From the NCBI GenBank assembly GCA_037783415.1, contig JAZGTN010000236.1:496001-560000 (forward strand): a DNA stretch of 64,000 nucleotides, written 5' to 3'. Positions 45,870 through 56,530 of the stretch are shown here, in pieces. The position numbers were made by a program, and so were the translations under genes. The notes beneath the pieces are model-generated. The model saw only the letters and a program-made list of their open reading frames with translations. It made no database searches and was not told the DNA's origin. Numbering within the stretch: position 1 is the first letter of the stretch; each line of letters opens with the position of its first letter. This DNA comes from Leptasterias polaris. Lineage: Eukaryota > Echinodermata > Asteroidea > Forcipulatida > Asteriidae.

Positions 45870-46240
45870 GATGGAGGGGGACCTCATCAAAATCTTAGGA
45901 GTCAAAATCTGTTTACAGATCAGATTATGGGGGGGGGGGGGGTGTTGTCAGAATAACATCTAGCAGACAGTTATCAAAAGGGACATTGGGGGGGGGGGGG
46001 GGGGGCTCATCATAATCAAACAAACCCTTATTGTAGGAGTCACATTCTGGCCAGGTTGGTAGAAGGAGAAGTTATTGTCAAAGCGCGATCATGGGGTAGG
46101 GTGGGTGGTTATCAAAATCTGATTGTGGCAGTTGGGGCCCAAACTAATCTGGCCACGGAAGGAGGAGGTGAGGATCCCGGCATTGTCAAAATATGATGAT
46201 GGGGGTAGTGGGGGGGGGGGGGGGGGGGGGGGGTCGAGGA
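45870..46240. repeat. G-rich degenerate tandem array with three long G tracts
   Basis: A loose unit of the form TTATCAAAATCTGATTATGG plus a run of G recurs about six times at irregular 45-80 base spacing. Examples are near 45885, 45925, 45970, 46110 and 46180. G tracts are at 45929-45942, 45988-46005 and 46210-46233. A minus-strand frame with a run of prolines (46112-46375) is an artefact of the G tract. The array may form G-quadruplexes. Confidence 0.6.
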
Positions 46241-47469
46241 ATCACTGTGAAAAGTAATTTTGTTAGTTATGCACTTACATGTAGCACTACAGATGCCAAA
46301 CAATCTTTTCAATGGCTGTAACATTTTTTGCTGTTTTCTCAGTAAGTAGACACTTTCACGTGTGACTTTTCTCATATACTTCTTTATAATCTTGCCTATA
46401 AATCAGAATTACGTTGACAAAAACCAATCTATGAAAAACCAATCTATCTTTACATGGGAAGCAAATACATAATAAACCAAGTTGTTGCTGTTGTGGGTTT
46501 TTTCCCAAGACCGAAAGTTTCTCTTAAGTTGACAACATTCAGTTTACAATAGAAATCTGAGAAATCTCCCATACTGAACATGAACATGTAAATCTCCACA
46601 ACTGAGGACACTTGACTGTTTTAATAATCATCCCAAACCATACCATCCAAACCAATCTAGCAGTACATGCCAGTGAGATTAACAGTCTCCATGAAACGCC
46701 AAGCCTCAAAAGTACACTGCAGAAATGCAATTCCGGCCTGCAATAACATATGCAGGCAGATTTTCTCCAGAGACCAGTTAAACACGCATTTGCTCAATCC
46801 TTTCACACTCCTAAGCTTAATGTGAAGTGCCCTGCAGGCAAACAAAATCGTGGGAGGCAGAGGTCTGTGTTTCTTTTGCGAGCCGATTTTCATGATTCTC
46901 TTCTCTCTTTCTCCCCATCGTGCATGGAGGAAGTGTCAAATTTAGACCCAGCATCTCACTGTGAAGACAGTGCTGTTTATGTCAGGTGTGACTGGGTGCG
47001 GGTAATAATGAGGCTTAGTATGCCCCTTGATGGGCACGGCAGGAGAACGTTAACATTTACTCAGAAACAATCAGCGTTTCACAGGAAACATATTGGGTAT
47101 TGTATTTCAATGTTTTGAGGACTACTGGAGGAGCCATTTATAGGGAAATTTGTTCTGAATTGGTGTGCAGCTCAAACCATGGTGACACTGTTGGTTATCA
47201 TCATAGCTTTTACTACTATTATTTGTTTAAGTCATACATCATACAAAATTCCATGAAAAGGCAGATGACAGGAAACACAATACATGGTACGGCTTAACTT
47301 CCATCAAGTTAGAAGTTTTTCCCAACGGTTGTAAAAGTTCAGTTAACTGTTAAGTGCATGAAACCACCCAAAAGTGTTTTGATACCTGAATGGACATGCA
47401 GGCTTATACTGAAAATAATTTAAGTAGATTCAATTGATGTTTACAAAAAAACACAAATTTCCATTAACA
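46241..47469. other. Unannotated stretch, longest frame unrecognised
   Basis: A 122-codon plus-strand frame (46750-47118) overlaps a 78-codon minus-strand one. Neither shows a known domain or splice context. Confidence 0.3.
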
Positions 47470-48124
47470 ATTCGTCAGCGTTTTCACGAAGTAGCACGCA
47501 TTATATATACAACCACTTTTTTTTTTCAGTTTTCATTTTTTTAACATTTTAAACAATGTTAACCCGAGGCCTACAATTTCATGGAGTTTCACCGCTTCAG
47601 AAGCAATACTTTCTTAATTACGGTAATTAGCGATACAACTTTGCACCGAAACTGACAATTTTTGACACCACGAAGTAGCACCAAAGTTAAATTTACCATT
47701 GAAACACACGGCGCACACCTCAAGTGTGATAAAAACGTTTCCACAAAGTAGCACTGCAATCTTGATTGTAGCGCGCGCGCGACCTACATTTCACCAACTG
47801 ACAAACACGCATAGTAATACATTGGAAGGTGCTACTTCGTGAAAACGGAAAATGTCTATTGTCGTTAATTTTCGATTCCACGAAATAGCACACATCTTTC
47901 TTACTTTATTGCTTAATAATTTAGGACGAAAAGCAGGAAAAAGCAACGTAAAACGGAAGTTCAATGCATCAAGTCTCCACTGTAAGAAATCTAGTTGAAA
48001 ATACCCTGACATTTTGTAGGAAAGCTTGATTTTAAAAAGCGTTCACCTTTAAACGCTGTTTTCTCTAATTGTTACTTTTAACTGGTATCTAGGTCTGTGC
48101 TACTTCGTGGCGTCGGTGACGAAT
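47470..48124. mobile_element. Inverted-repeat element with subterminal CACGAAGTAGCAC motifs, 655 bp
   Basis: The left end ATTCGTCAGCGTTTTCACGA, running on into AGTAGCAC, pairs with the right end, which reversed reads ATTCGTCACCGACGCCACGA and continues AGTAGCAC. The 13-mer CACGAAGTAGCAC or a one-base variant occurs at least six times across the element in both orientations (near 47484, 47670, 47733, 47830, 47877 and 48098). No transposase ORF was seen. Target duplication not clear. I cannot assign a superfamily. Confidence 0.75.
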
Positions 48125-48417
48125 GGTTGTAAAATGTTACCTGCCTTTTCTAGTCTTACTTTAATTTAAATGTAGTTATTCATTGTTCTTTGTAAGATAT
48201 CCATGGAGACTGTCAAATAAAAACAAACAAGCAAACAAACAAACAACCCAAAAAATAGTTTTTTATAGATAGTCGTCAACCAACAGAAAAGAATCTCATC
48301 TTTTCAGTTTTAAGACAACGATTTTGTATTATAATTTTGAAGACTATCACGTAATAAACCATAAAGGAAAATGACAAGGTAAATGTAAAATAATTTCGGT
48401 TTGAACAAAGACAAATT
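48125..48417. other. Unannotated gap
   Basis: Includes a short (AAAC)n tract near 48222-48245. Confidence 0.5.
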
Positions 48418-48520
48418 GACTAGAGCGGGACTTGAACCAACAATCTCTGGCTTAATGTGCCAGCGCTCTACCAACTGAGCTATCTAGCCCTAATGTTGGT
48501 GGTCTCCCTATTTTGTCAAT
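48418..48520 (-). repeat. tRNA-derived SINE, best-preserved head in the window
   Basis: On the minus strand GGGCTAGATAGCTCAGTTGG leads into TAGAGCGCTGGCACATTAAG, then CCAGAG, then GGTTCAAGTCCCGC: A box, anticodon-like stem (CTGGC/GCCAG) and B box with tRNA spacing. The loop lacks the invariant T33 and the acceptor and T stems are damaged, so it is not a working tRNA. GGGAGACCACCAACATTA and TTGACAAAAT lie upstream of the tRNA-like part and are conserved in the other copies, so the unit is longer than its tRNA domain. After the head comes AATTTGTCTTTGTTCAAAC. Confidence 0.8.
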
Positions 48521-48539
48521 ATCTTTCTCTCTTTTTTTT

Positions 48540-48552
48540 GGGGGGGGGGGGG
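48540..48552. repeat. G tract of 13
   Basis: A T run is followed by G13. Confidence 0.95.
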
Positions 48553-49249
48553 TGCCAGTCAGAAACCATTTGAAGAAAAGGCAACCATAGAATAATATTT
48601 CTCTTTAAAAACTACGTACATGGTTGAAGTGACTCTACAGACTCGTTATTATGGTGCAACACAAACAAAATTGTCATTCATTTGGCTGTTCATTGTTGAT
48701 GGAACGCTGCATTGGTACATACAGGACGTGCACTCCATATTGCGTTTACATTTACACACTGATTGTTACCCTCCAGTCAAACAGAATCTAGCTTGCCATG
48801 CTTGTATTAGCACCACGCTCTGGTCACATGATCAAACACAGATTTGTTATTGCACCTCTGAGGCAAGCTCTGGTTGTGAGGCGCATACAGGAACATCATC
48901 ATTTTCCTTCTCTTGTCACTCTTGGGTTTTTTTTTTAGGTTTTTTTTTTACCTTGCCATCTTAAAAGTACCACTGCCACTGCGACTGATTGAATTACACA
49001 AACGGCCATGGAATCGATGAATAGAGCCCTACGCAGTTTCATCATGTCCCAGGTATATGCCTGGCCAGTTCCTCGTGTCTATACATGTAAGCATTCTCTG
49101 TCAGTGACCACAAAAAAAAAGCACTTCATCACTCGCCCATTTTTCATCACCTTTATATTATCTCGTCATGTACTTGTCCTATACTGTATGCAATAAATTT
49201 CAAGGAATAATTTAGTTGTTTCTGTTTTTCTTTTGTTTGTTTTTTTGGT
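48553..49249. other. Unannotated stretch, no gene recognised
   Basis: A 114-codon plus-strand frame (48620-48964) ends in a T-rich, spuriously hydrophobic stretch and has no recognised similarity. Confidence 0.3.
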
Positions 49250-49324
49250 TTACTGCGCCTTGAACACCCAGCAGGGTGGATATGTGCGCATAACAAGTCT
49301 TTATTATTATTATTATTATTATTA
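49250..49324 (+). repeat. LINE/SINE 3' tail fragment with (TTA)n
   Basis: GCGCCTTGAACACCCAGCAG, GGTGGATATGTGCGCATAA and a (TTA)n tail line up with the 3' end of the SINE at 56951-57388 (GCGCCTTGAG, GTGACGGATATGAGCGCTA, (ATT)n). Only the tail is left. Confidence 0.7.
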
Positions 49325-49480
49325 TACTTCGAAAGTCACTGTACTTCCACCTGCACGCAGTCTACATGTAACACAGAGTTTATCTTGCAGTGTACTTAAG
49401 TTAACTAATGTTCACATCTCCAGTGAAAGAGATTGGGAATCACATGAAATGTATGTATGCAGACAATTTGAAAGGAAATG

Positions 49481-49710
49481 TATAGATAGGTTGCAGTATG
49501 ACGTAAGTCGGCCATCTTTACGGGCAATTTGGAACACACAGTCATGCGTTACGCGTGAGAACGGCGTGCAGCACGCGCACATTTCACAAAACTCATTGCA
49601 TGATTGGTTAGTGAATGACACGGCTGCGTTAATAATTTGAGCGCTTGACGCGCCTGCAAACCAAAATGCGATTTGCCCGTAAAGATGGCGTCTACTGGGA
49701 ACTATCTATA
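49481..49710. mobile_element. MITE-like element with YY1-like terminal repeats, 230 bp
   Basis: The left end TATAGATAG, then GGCCATCTTTACGGGCAA, and the right end TTGCCCGTAAAGATGGC, then CTATCTATA, are inverted repeats. The AAGATGGCG core at the ends matches the YY1 consensus AAGATGGCGGC apart from its last bases. The interior is CpG-rich, with several ACGCGC blocks. A relative lies at 44698-44892. No coding capacity. Confidence 0.75.
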
Positions 49711-49769
49711 GAATATGTGCCCTTTGTTTACATCTAAAACCACCCTCTATTTAAGTTTGCAGGACTCAA

Positions 49770-49910
49770 TATTTATACTGAATCGCAGGCCTGAGGCCAG
49801 TGAATTAGTGTCAGGCCAGTTAACTCACTACTTACTAGACAGGTACTGCAGTCTTGTGTTTTCCAATTGAATGGTAAAACCTCACTGTGTTGCGTTGTAG
49901 ATTTTACTTT
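49770..49910 (+). repeat. Dispersed repeat, copy 2 of 2 (pair with 42665-42815)
   Basis: GCAGGCCTGAGGCCAGTGAATT, GTCAGGCCAG, GCAGTCTTGTGTTTT and CCTCACTGTGTTG follow the order of the other copy. Confidence 0.5.
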
Positions 49911-51759
49911 TATCTGTTTCATTCTTTATTTATATGATTTAGCCTTGCATTTTCCTTTGAGGGTTGAGGGCGGAAGGGAATGGATTGTGATTCTTTTTCT
50001 TGGAAAGAATTCCAATTTGAGGGTGCCACTTTTAAGCGAGATGTTTTATCAGATGTTAGAATACTCAATGTCTTGGTGCCATCTTGGAGGATCATTCCAT
50101 TATCCCATCATATCCTCTTCAGTCCACTGATTGGCTGATGGATGGGCTGGTCAACTAAACCTGACAAACCCCAAGGGGTGTTAAGGCACCGTCCTAATTC
50201 TACCTGGGCCAGGGGAGGTTAATCTCTCCAATTAAAGGACATGGATACCAAGTTAGTGATTGCCCAGTGTCCCCTCAGAAATAGTTTAAAAGCAAAAGAT
50301 CTTCTGCAGAGGATTTGCATTTAGATCATGGAGCCACAAAGTCAGTGATAGAGAAAAAGCAGACAATAATATAACCTTTCCATTGATTCCCGTCTTGAGG
50401 GGGGAGGGGGGGGATAAGGGTGTTCTGATCGGGCAGAAGTAAATTATAAACAGGGAAACTTATTTGCTGTACTCGGCCCCTAAATTGGAGACTATTAATT
50501 TGTATTACATAATACAGATCTTTGTCATTTGATTGGTGGAACGTGCATCACATGTCATCCTTTATTTTGCCATGCATTTACTGCCATGATGTGGGATTGT
50601 CATAACCGTCAGATATGACAATAAATATAGGAGGGAGTATATTAACTTCCAGTGCTTAATTCTCAGCATCGTCCCCAAAACAATCATTCCTGCTTGTTTT
50701 TTGGCGGACTAGGTTGGCCGGTCATGGAGTTTGGCCACATTATTAAGAAGATGGTTTTTTAAAGTTTCAGAGTGTGTATTTTGAGTTTATTGTGATACAT
50801 GACAGGATCTATATAAAACAGATACACACTACTAAGTGCATTTTGTTCAATCTGTGAAATCTGGCTTTTCCATTCTTTGCCTCGTGAAATGGAACAGTCC
50901 ATATTTCACCTCGTGACTATATTCTGCGACAATGCACTCGCATGCATTCAATATTTGTATTAGTTGGAGAACTAGTGTTTCAACCAGAATAAACATCCAG
51001 ACTGAGTAAGAATGACCCAGTAAGGCCGATCATTTAAAATGCCCTATCGGGTCAGAGGTCAAGTACAAGGATTAAGTTGTATAAAACTTTTCATAAGTTG
51101 TTGCAGAGAAAGTCCAAATTTCATAAGGCTGGCTAAGGCACATATATTATTTGCAAGCATCAAAAAAATCTTGCTTAACAAAAATACATTATGAGCCCAA
51201 ATCAAAAGGTACTCTGCTTTGAGCTGGCTCCCTAAGACTGGTCCCCTGCGTCTAAAGCAAATAATGCTGTTTTCTCAATTGTCTGCTTAAAGTATGCATA
51301 CATATGTATCTTCATGTTTCCTTTAAAGTGACCTAAACTGACCCATGCAATGACCCTGGTGCACAGATGACATTACTTCTAAGAAAACATATGGAGTTTC
51401 TAATTCTATCCTAACAACACAGTCCATGGTAATACCAACAAACCATCGTCCACTAATACCAGCCATTCATTTTTATGAATGTAGGGAATTATAATGTAGC
51501 AATTAAAACTAAGTGCACTGTAACTTTTTATTAAAGAAAACATCCCATTTACCAATAATGGTCACTATAAAGCTGTGGTGTGGAATGGTCAATGACATTA
51601 TGGGCTTAGTATTCTGATCTAAGGCTCCAATTTCATAGTATAAATGATGGGCAGAAAATACTGGTTGGCAAATTGGTAAGCTTAACAAAAACTGGTGTTT
51701 AAAAACCACAAGGGAAACTGACTGGGTGAATTTTAATTTTTTTTGGGTTTAACAAAATA
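49911..51759. other. Unannotated stretch with weak GCTTAAGCA-family traces
   Basis: A G-rich patch lies near 50398-50412. AAATTTCATAAGGCTGGCTAA near 51117 and CCAATTTCATAG near 51627 look like decayed relatives of the GCTTAAGCA family, but alignment would be needed. No gene. Confidence 0.35.
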
Positions 51760-51970
51760 AATTGACTAGAACGGGTCTTGAAAATGTGACCTCTGGATTA
51801 ACGTGCAGGCGCTCTACCAATTGAGCCATCTAGCCCTAATGTTGGCAGTATCCCTATTACATCAATATGTTGACAAAACAGGGAGACTGCCAACATTAAG
51901 GCCAGATGTAGAGCACTGGCATGGTAATCCAGCGGAAGCAGGTTCAAGTCTGGCTCTCGTCAAAATAATG
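51760..51970. repeat. Two tRNA-derived SINE heads arranged head to head
   Basis: The minus-strand copy (about 51760-51850) has GGGCTAGATGGCTCAATTGG and a damaged B box. The plus-strand copy (about 51880-51965) has GGCCAGATGTAGAGC and GGTTCAAGTCTGGCTCTCG. They meet through inverted flanks, ATGTTGGCAGTATCCC and GGGAGACTGCCAACAT, with ATCAATATGTTGA at the centre. Together they form a large imperfect palindrome. Neither head could fold as a normal tRNA. Confidence 0.75.
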
Positions 51971-52389
51971 CACAAATCATGCTAAGAATGGTAATTAACT
52001 GTTTCAGCTAAAGGGCAATTAAAATTGATTGCTTTTTCTCATTGAGGGCCCACATAGAACTTTTGCCCCGACTGGAAAATGTTCATTAATAAAAAAAACA
52101 CCAAAATGTATAAAAAAATCAACAAAATGTCTCCCCAAAAAGCCAGTTGAAAATACCTATTTTTAGTCAACTCCATATTTATAAGCAACTGCTTCAATAC
52201 ATGGAGAACCTCATAGAAAACTATTGATGTAGCATCAGTTTTAAGCCATAGAAAAAAAGAAGGGAGAAAAAAAACCTGACAAATTTGTCTTTTAAATATG
52301 GCTTGCATTTTTGACGAGGGTGGAAAAATACTGAATAATGAAATATTTCCCTCATCATTTCTCTTGGAGATGATTTGACAAGAATCTAA
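51971..52389. other. Unannotated gap
   Basis: A 117-codon minus-strand frame (52039-52392) is rich in F, L and I because of T tracts. No recognised similarity. Confidence 0.3.
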
Positions 52390-52462
52390 CAATACTAAGC
52401 AAACAAATATTTCGGTGCTAAGCGATTCTATACTCTATCTGGCGCTGTGAAACTGGTCCCCG
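52390..52462 (-). repeat. GCTTAAGCA-family fragment, minus strand
   Basis: GGGGACCAGTTTCACAGCGC, ATCGCTTAGCACCG and GTTTGCTTAGTATTG on the minus strand resemble the first half of the family. Confidence 0.45.
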
Positions 52463-53085
52463 CCTGGTCGAAATCAAAGAAAATATATTGAAAATAACAC
52501 GTTATACGTACCTTTACATCTTTAAAGACAACATTTTGACCGGTTTGCGATCAGGTTACTGGAATAATATGGTATCTTTGATCCAATCTATGCAGATGTG
52601 GAATGAATTGTGGAGAAAAGTGTTTCAAGTCGCACTCCCTGGCATTTTCATCAGTTCCAATTCAATGCCTGAGTAAATATGAACTACCGCGAGAGACAGG
52701 AATGGACACGACGATTCCTAAAGCGTTAGAGTCACATTCCTCGCTTAAATGGTTCAGACCCTAATATTAGAAGCGTGGGCTCCACTCATGCCGACTAAAC
52801 CATATCATGCATAAATTCAAACATGCCTAAAAGTGTGTAATTTTGTTTCGTGGCTAATTATCATATGGAAGCTACAAATGTATCTAAAATTAATAAATGT
52901 GTAAAAAATGTTTGGGGAAGCATACAATCAATTCAATCCGGTTGTTTTTATGAACACAAAATTGAGAGAGGAACTTTGGTTGCTCATGGATTGTAGGAAA
53001 CACTGTATTTGACAATTTTAGTTTCTTCATGAATAAATAGTATACATTAATTTTTTTAATTATCTTAATTATTTGATATCAAGGC
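52463..53085. other. Unannotated gap
   Basis: No supported gene. Confidence 0.4.
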
Positions 53086-53193
53086 ATTCATTTATTTATT
53101 TATTTTATGTTATTATTTATAATTTTATTTTAATTTTATTTTATTTATTTATTTATTTATTTATTTTTTGTGGGGGGGGGGGGGGGGGGGGGG
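53086..53193. repeat. (TTTA)n microsatellite followed by a 22-bp G tract
   Basis: A TTTA/TTTTA tract with minor interruptions runs to about 53167 and is followed by G22 at 53172-53193. Confidence 0.95.
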
Positions 53194-53399
53194 ACACACG
53201 ACTAGTGCAAGGAACCTTTTTTATTTTAGGGTCTTAAAATTGCCTTCTTCTGACTTTTTTTGCAATTGTGCACAACCAGCAATGGTATAAATTTCATGGA
53301 TTTCATGGATTAAACGCTTCAAAGTACGCCTAGGGCCCTAGGCCTACATTATATCGGCCATTTTAGAACTTGTTATATCTACCACAGTTTTTTCTCTTT

Positions 53400-53565
53400 T
53401 TATCCCTTGCATGAAATGAACCGCCATCGCTGAGGTCAAACAATGGAAACATGCATGCGTGTATACGCACCACACATCCCTCTCAGCCAATGATAATGTA
53501 GGTCTTCATTGACCTCAGTGAGGGCGCTGTTTGGGCTTCTAACGTCATATGCAAGGGGTCTGTTG
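53400..53565 (+). repeat. Dispersed repeat, copy 1 of 2 (pair with 55235-55370)
   Basis: Shared in order: CCATCGCTGAGGTCAAACAA (GAGTTCAAACAA in the other), CAGCCAATGATAA, GTCTTC, CAGTGAGGGCG, and CATGCAAGGGG(T/C). Non-coding. Confidence 0.65.
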
Positions 53566-53960
53566 TTCCTACATCATTACATTCCACAACATTACGAATC
53601 CTAATCTGATTAATTGAGGGCTACACAAAAGTTTGGGAGGAGCTTTAGTTCACAAAAGCGCACCAGTAGAACCACACTCTTTTTATTGAGATAGTCGGCA
53701 CTTCAGCCAATTTGAAGTTACGCAATATTTTGTAAAGTTACACATTTGATAAGTTTGAAAAAAAATTGTTTACTGGGCAGAAACATCAGTAACATCTTCA
53801 ACTTCAACTTCAACTTTCCTTATGATAATGTTGTATTGTTCCTAAGACCTTCAACTTGGGGCAGTCGTCTTTTCTCCCATTCAACTCATTATTATCAAAA
53901 CGACTGGAAATGAACAACACTTGGTTCTCTTTATGATGGTTCAGTATCCAAGGTTGAAAT
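53566..53960. other. Unannotated gap
   Basis: A short (CTTCAA)n run near 53797-53815 and no gene. Confidence 0.45.
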
Positions 53961-54650
53961 AGACTGTGCAAGTCTCGCGCGCATTCGAACTTCCGGGACC
54001 ATAGTGGTCCCAACCATATGGAGTTTTACGTGGGCGAGATTTTGTTTCGTCAATTATTTTAGTTTAACATAGTTTATGACCTAGAAAAGTATACATGTTG
54101 TTGGGAATGTAATACTAAGTGATAACAAAATATGAAAGTAAAACCAATTCAACAATATAACGAAGAAAAGCCGAGAATTAAACTTGACCTCAGCTTCCGG
54201 TTATTGCAAAAAATTAAGAATTTTGTGCTCGCCTCCGATCATAAAACTTATGTAAACGCTTGTTTTTGATGCGCGATTATAATCGCCAGATGCTGTAATT
54301 GCAGAGCGAACCCTTTTCATTGCAGTCTATGTTTGTTGAGGCGTCAGCATCCTCTTTAAACTGCATCACGGGTCAATTTTAAACCCGTTTAACCATCACG
54401 AATCGGCGTAAGGGGTTTCTAAAAAGTTAACATCAAAAAAGCATCCTTGTCCCAGAGTTTTATTTTTTTTTTCAATAAGAATTAACACACTTTTGTGTAT
54501 TTTTTTCAAAAGCTAAAACTAATTTCATAAAATTGTAATGATTTATTTTTGTTGTTCAGATTTTGTCATGAGATATAATTTAAAACAAAGATTTGATTTC
54601 AGAAATAATAATGTTTTCTCATTCGGATACGCGCGAGACTTGCACAGTCT
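53961..54650. mobile_element. Inverted-repeat DNA transposon, about 690 bp, TA-flanked
   Basis: The left AGACTGTGCAAGTCTCGCGCG and right CGCGCGAGACTTGCACAGTCT are perfect complements over 21 bp. Taking the outer A/T as part of the target gives TA on both sides, as for Tc1/mariner-type insertion. A short internal palindrome GGGACCATAGTGGTCCC follows the left end. No ORF of note. Partial copies are at 7772 and 13826, and isolated ends near 55222-55238 and 59579-59596. Confidence 0.85.
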
Positions 54651-55221
54651 ATTGCACAAAGGGTAAACAGCAAGGAGGGTGGAAGCATGAAAAGGGTCTT
54701 TGGCGAACACCAAAACTAAACAACAGTATGCAAAATCGTCATTTCAGCATTTCTGAAGTCAGTTGGAGAAAATAAAAACAGCTTTTAAAAGATATTCACC
54801 ACGTTCCAGTATTGTGTGTGTTTATCTATGTAAGGCCATACCATGTATCTGTACTGTAACGTGCTTTGTTTTAGGGAGCAAGTCACGTCCAATGTGACAT
54901 TATGGAGCCCAGGCTAGAGAACCGTTTGAAGAACGTGCCTATTAAACAAGTCATGGTAAATCTTATGCTGTTTTCTCTAAAGGGAGGTCAGAGCAATCAA
55001 GTAAGTTCAACATTCCTGGGGCTATTTACAACAAGTTGCCACTTTCTAATTAAAGGGATATCAACTCAATACACTGTATGATTTCAAGAGCAACAAATTC
55101 CAAACGCTCAATTAAAATGTTCTCTGATTGATTGCAGTTATTAATAATAATGAACACAATTTTGTTATTTTCACACTTTAAAACAATGTGCCTTGGGTTA
55201 CAACATATTTGAACACGAGCA
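54651..55221. other. Unannotated gap
   Basis: No supported gene. Confidence 0.4.
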
Positions 55222-55238
55222 AGACTTGCACGGTCTTT
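55222..55238 (-). mobile_element. Isolated end of the GACTGTGCAAGTCT family
   Basis: CAAGACTTGCACGGTC matches the right terminal repeat of 53961-54650 with one change. It lies directly beside the dispersed repeat at 55235-55370. Confidence 0.45.
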
Positions 55239-55370
55239 AGACCCCCATGTATAGTCCATCACCGCTGAGTTCAAACAACATTCACAACTTTCAGCCAATG
55301 ATAAGTCTTCCAGTGAGGGCGTTATTTCAGCTTGTGATGTGACATGCAAGGGGCTATAGAGCTCAGCCTC
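55235..55370 (+). repeat. Dispersed repeat, copy 2 of 2 (pair with 53400-53565)
   Basis: Contains ATCACCGCTGAGTTCAAACA, CAGCCAATGATAAGTCTTCC, AGTGAGGGCGTTATTTCAGC and CATGCAAGGGGCTATAG in the order of copy 1. Confidence 0.65.
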
Positions 55371-55430
55371 CTTATGATGTCACAATCACTGCATCATCAT
55401 TTCAATGTGTTACAAATTTTGTAACCCTAA

Positions 55431-56169
55431 AGCCGTGTTCCCATTGGACTTTTTCTTCCGCGGCAAGTTACCGTGACTGGATTAAGTGTAATTCTACCGT
55501 GCGTTCCCACCTGGACTTAAATTCCGCGACGGAACAGTTAACTTGCTGTTCGAAACTGGCAGAATGTCACACATCGCGGGCGCTGTGCACAGTCACCTGT
55601 GACCTAAGCAGGGTATGACTTGCCTGTGACGTAGTTTTCTCGCGTTGAATTCATCAGCATTTTCACGTTCATCTAGTCCAATTAAACTCCTCACAAAATC
55701 GATCAAATTTGCCATGTTTCTAACCACATTGTGCACAGTAGCGAAACTACAGCAACTGGACGAGATTGAAAAAGCGCCGAGTGTTGTTTTTGTAATGCAT
55801 GCTACATGTACACACGCTGCCATCAGTGCAAACGAGACAGGGAACCATACTTACTACCATTTTTGCGCGCCCTCTGTGTATAGTTGTGTCGTATACAGGA
55901 AGTGGTGTTGTTTGTATAGCGTTTTACATCGTGGTCGCGGTAGGTTTACAGCGCGGAGCGTTCCCATTGGACTTTTTAGCGGCCCTGTTAAGTTACCGTG
56001 GCTGAGCGGAAGTCTTCCGCGACCTCTTTCGGCCTGTTAGTTTTACATCACGGTCGCGGTAAGTTGACAGGGAGGTCAGTCTACCATGCGTTCCCATTGG
56101 ATTTAATTTTGTAATTCTACAGAAAAGTCGCAGTACTTTAGCAAAAATAAGTCCAATGGGAACACGGCT
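55431..56169. mobile_element. PIF/Harbinger-like DNA transposon, non-autonomous, 739 bp
   Basis: The left AGCCGTGTTCCCATTGGACT and right AGTCCAATGGGAACACGGCT are perfect complements over 20 bp. TAA flanks both sides (55428-55430 and 56170-56172), the 3-bp duplication expected of PIF/Harbinger. TTCCCA(TT/CC)TGGACTT recurs inside near 55503, 55960 and 56090, together with GGTCGCGGTA(A/G)GTT blocks, so the terminal motif has been amplified internally. A minus-strand frame (55593-55823) includes MANLIDFVRSLIGLDERENA but has no recognised transposase motif. It could be a relict 5' exon. Confidence 0.85.
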
Positions 56170-56172
56170 TAA

Positions 56173-56399
56173 CAGTGCCATGTATACCATTCATCTTGAT
56201 AATATGTGTAGTTTGAAGGGCTTGGATTGTGGCAGTTATTATATGTGGAACCTCAAAAAGTTGGCAACATTCTCCAGATGTTTATTTCAAGCATTATCAT
56301 AAAATGCGATTATTTATTAACTTTGAATTTCCAGCCAAAAAGAAAAAGCTATTTCTTTACAAGTTGATTTTTTCAAAAGTAAATAAATAAACCTTCTAA
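56173..56399. other. Short unannotated gap
   Basis: No supported gene. Confidence 0.45.
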
Positions 56400-56530
56400 A
56401 ACCCAGGTGCATGAAGGCCATTTTTATTTTGCAAAGGGCATTTCCTTAAGAGAATCTTAAAGTCTAAAATGGGGATTTTAAGATGTCCAAGACCAGGGCA
56501 TTGAAGACCAGTGTTCTCTTAGGCCTTTGT
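56400..56530 (+). repeat. Degraded copy of the AGGCCTGGAATTT MITE family
   Basis: GAAGGCCATTTTTATTTTGC, AAAGGGCATTTCC, GAATCTTAAAGTCTA and CCAAGACCAGGGCA survive in order. The inverted ends are lost. Confidence 0.6.

Noticed and set aside
46112..46375. Minus-strand frame with a run of prolines
   Set aside because: The prolines come from the 24-base G tract read in reverse.
46750..47118. 122-codon plus-strand frame
   Set aside because: It is unrecognised, overlaps an opposing frame, has no splice context, and a frame of this length can occur by chance in 64 kb.
48418..48490. Possible functional tRNA gene on the minus strand
   Set aside because: A and B boxes are present, but position 33 is not T and the acceptor and T stems are mismatched. 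Four more damaged copies in the window show it is a SINE family.
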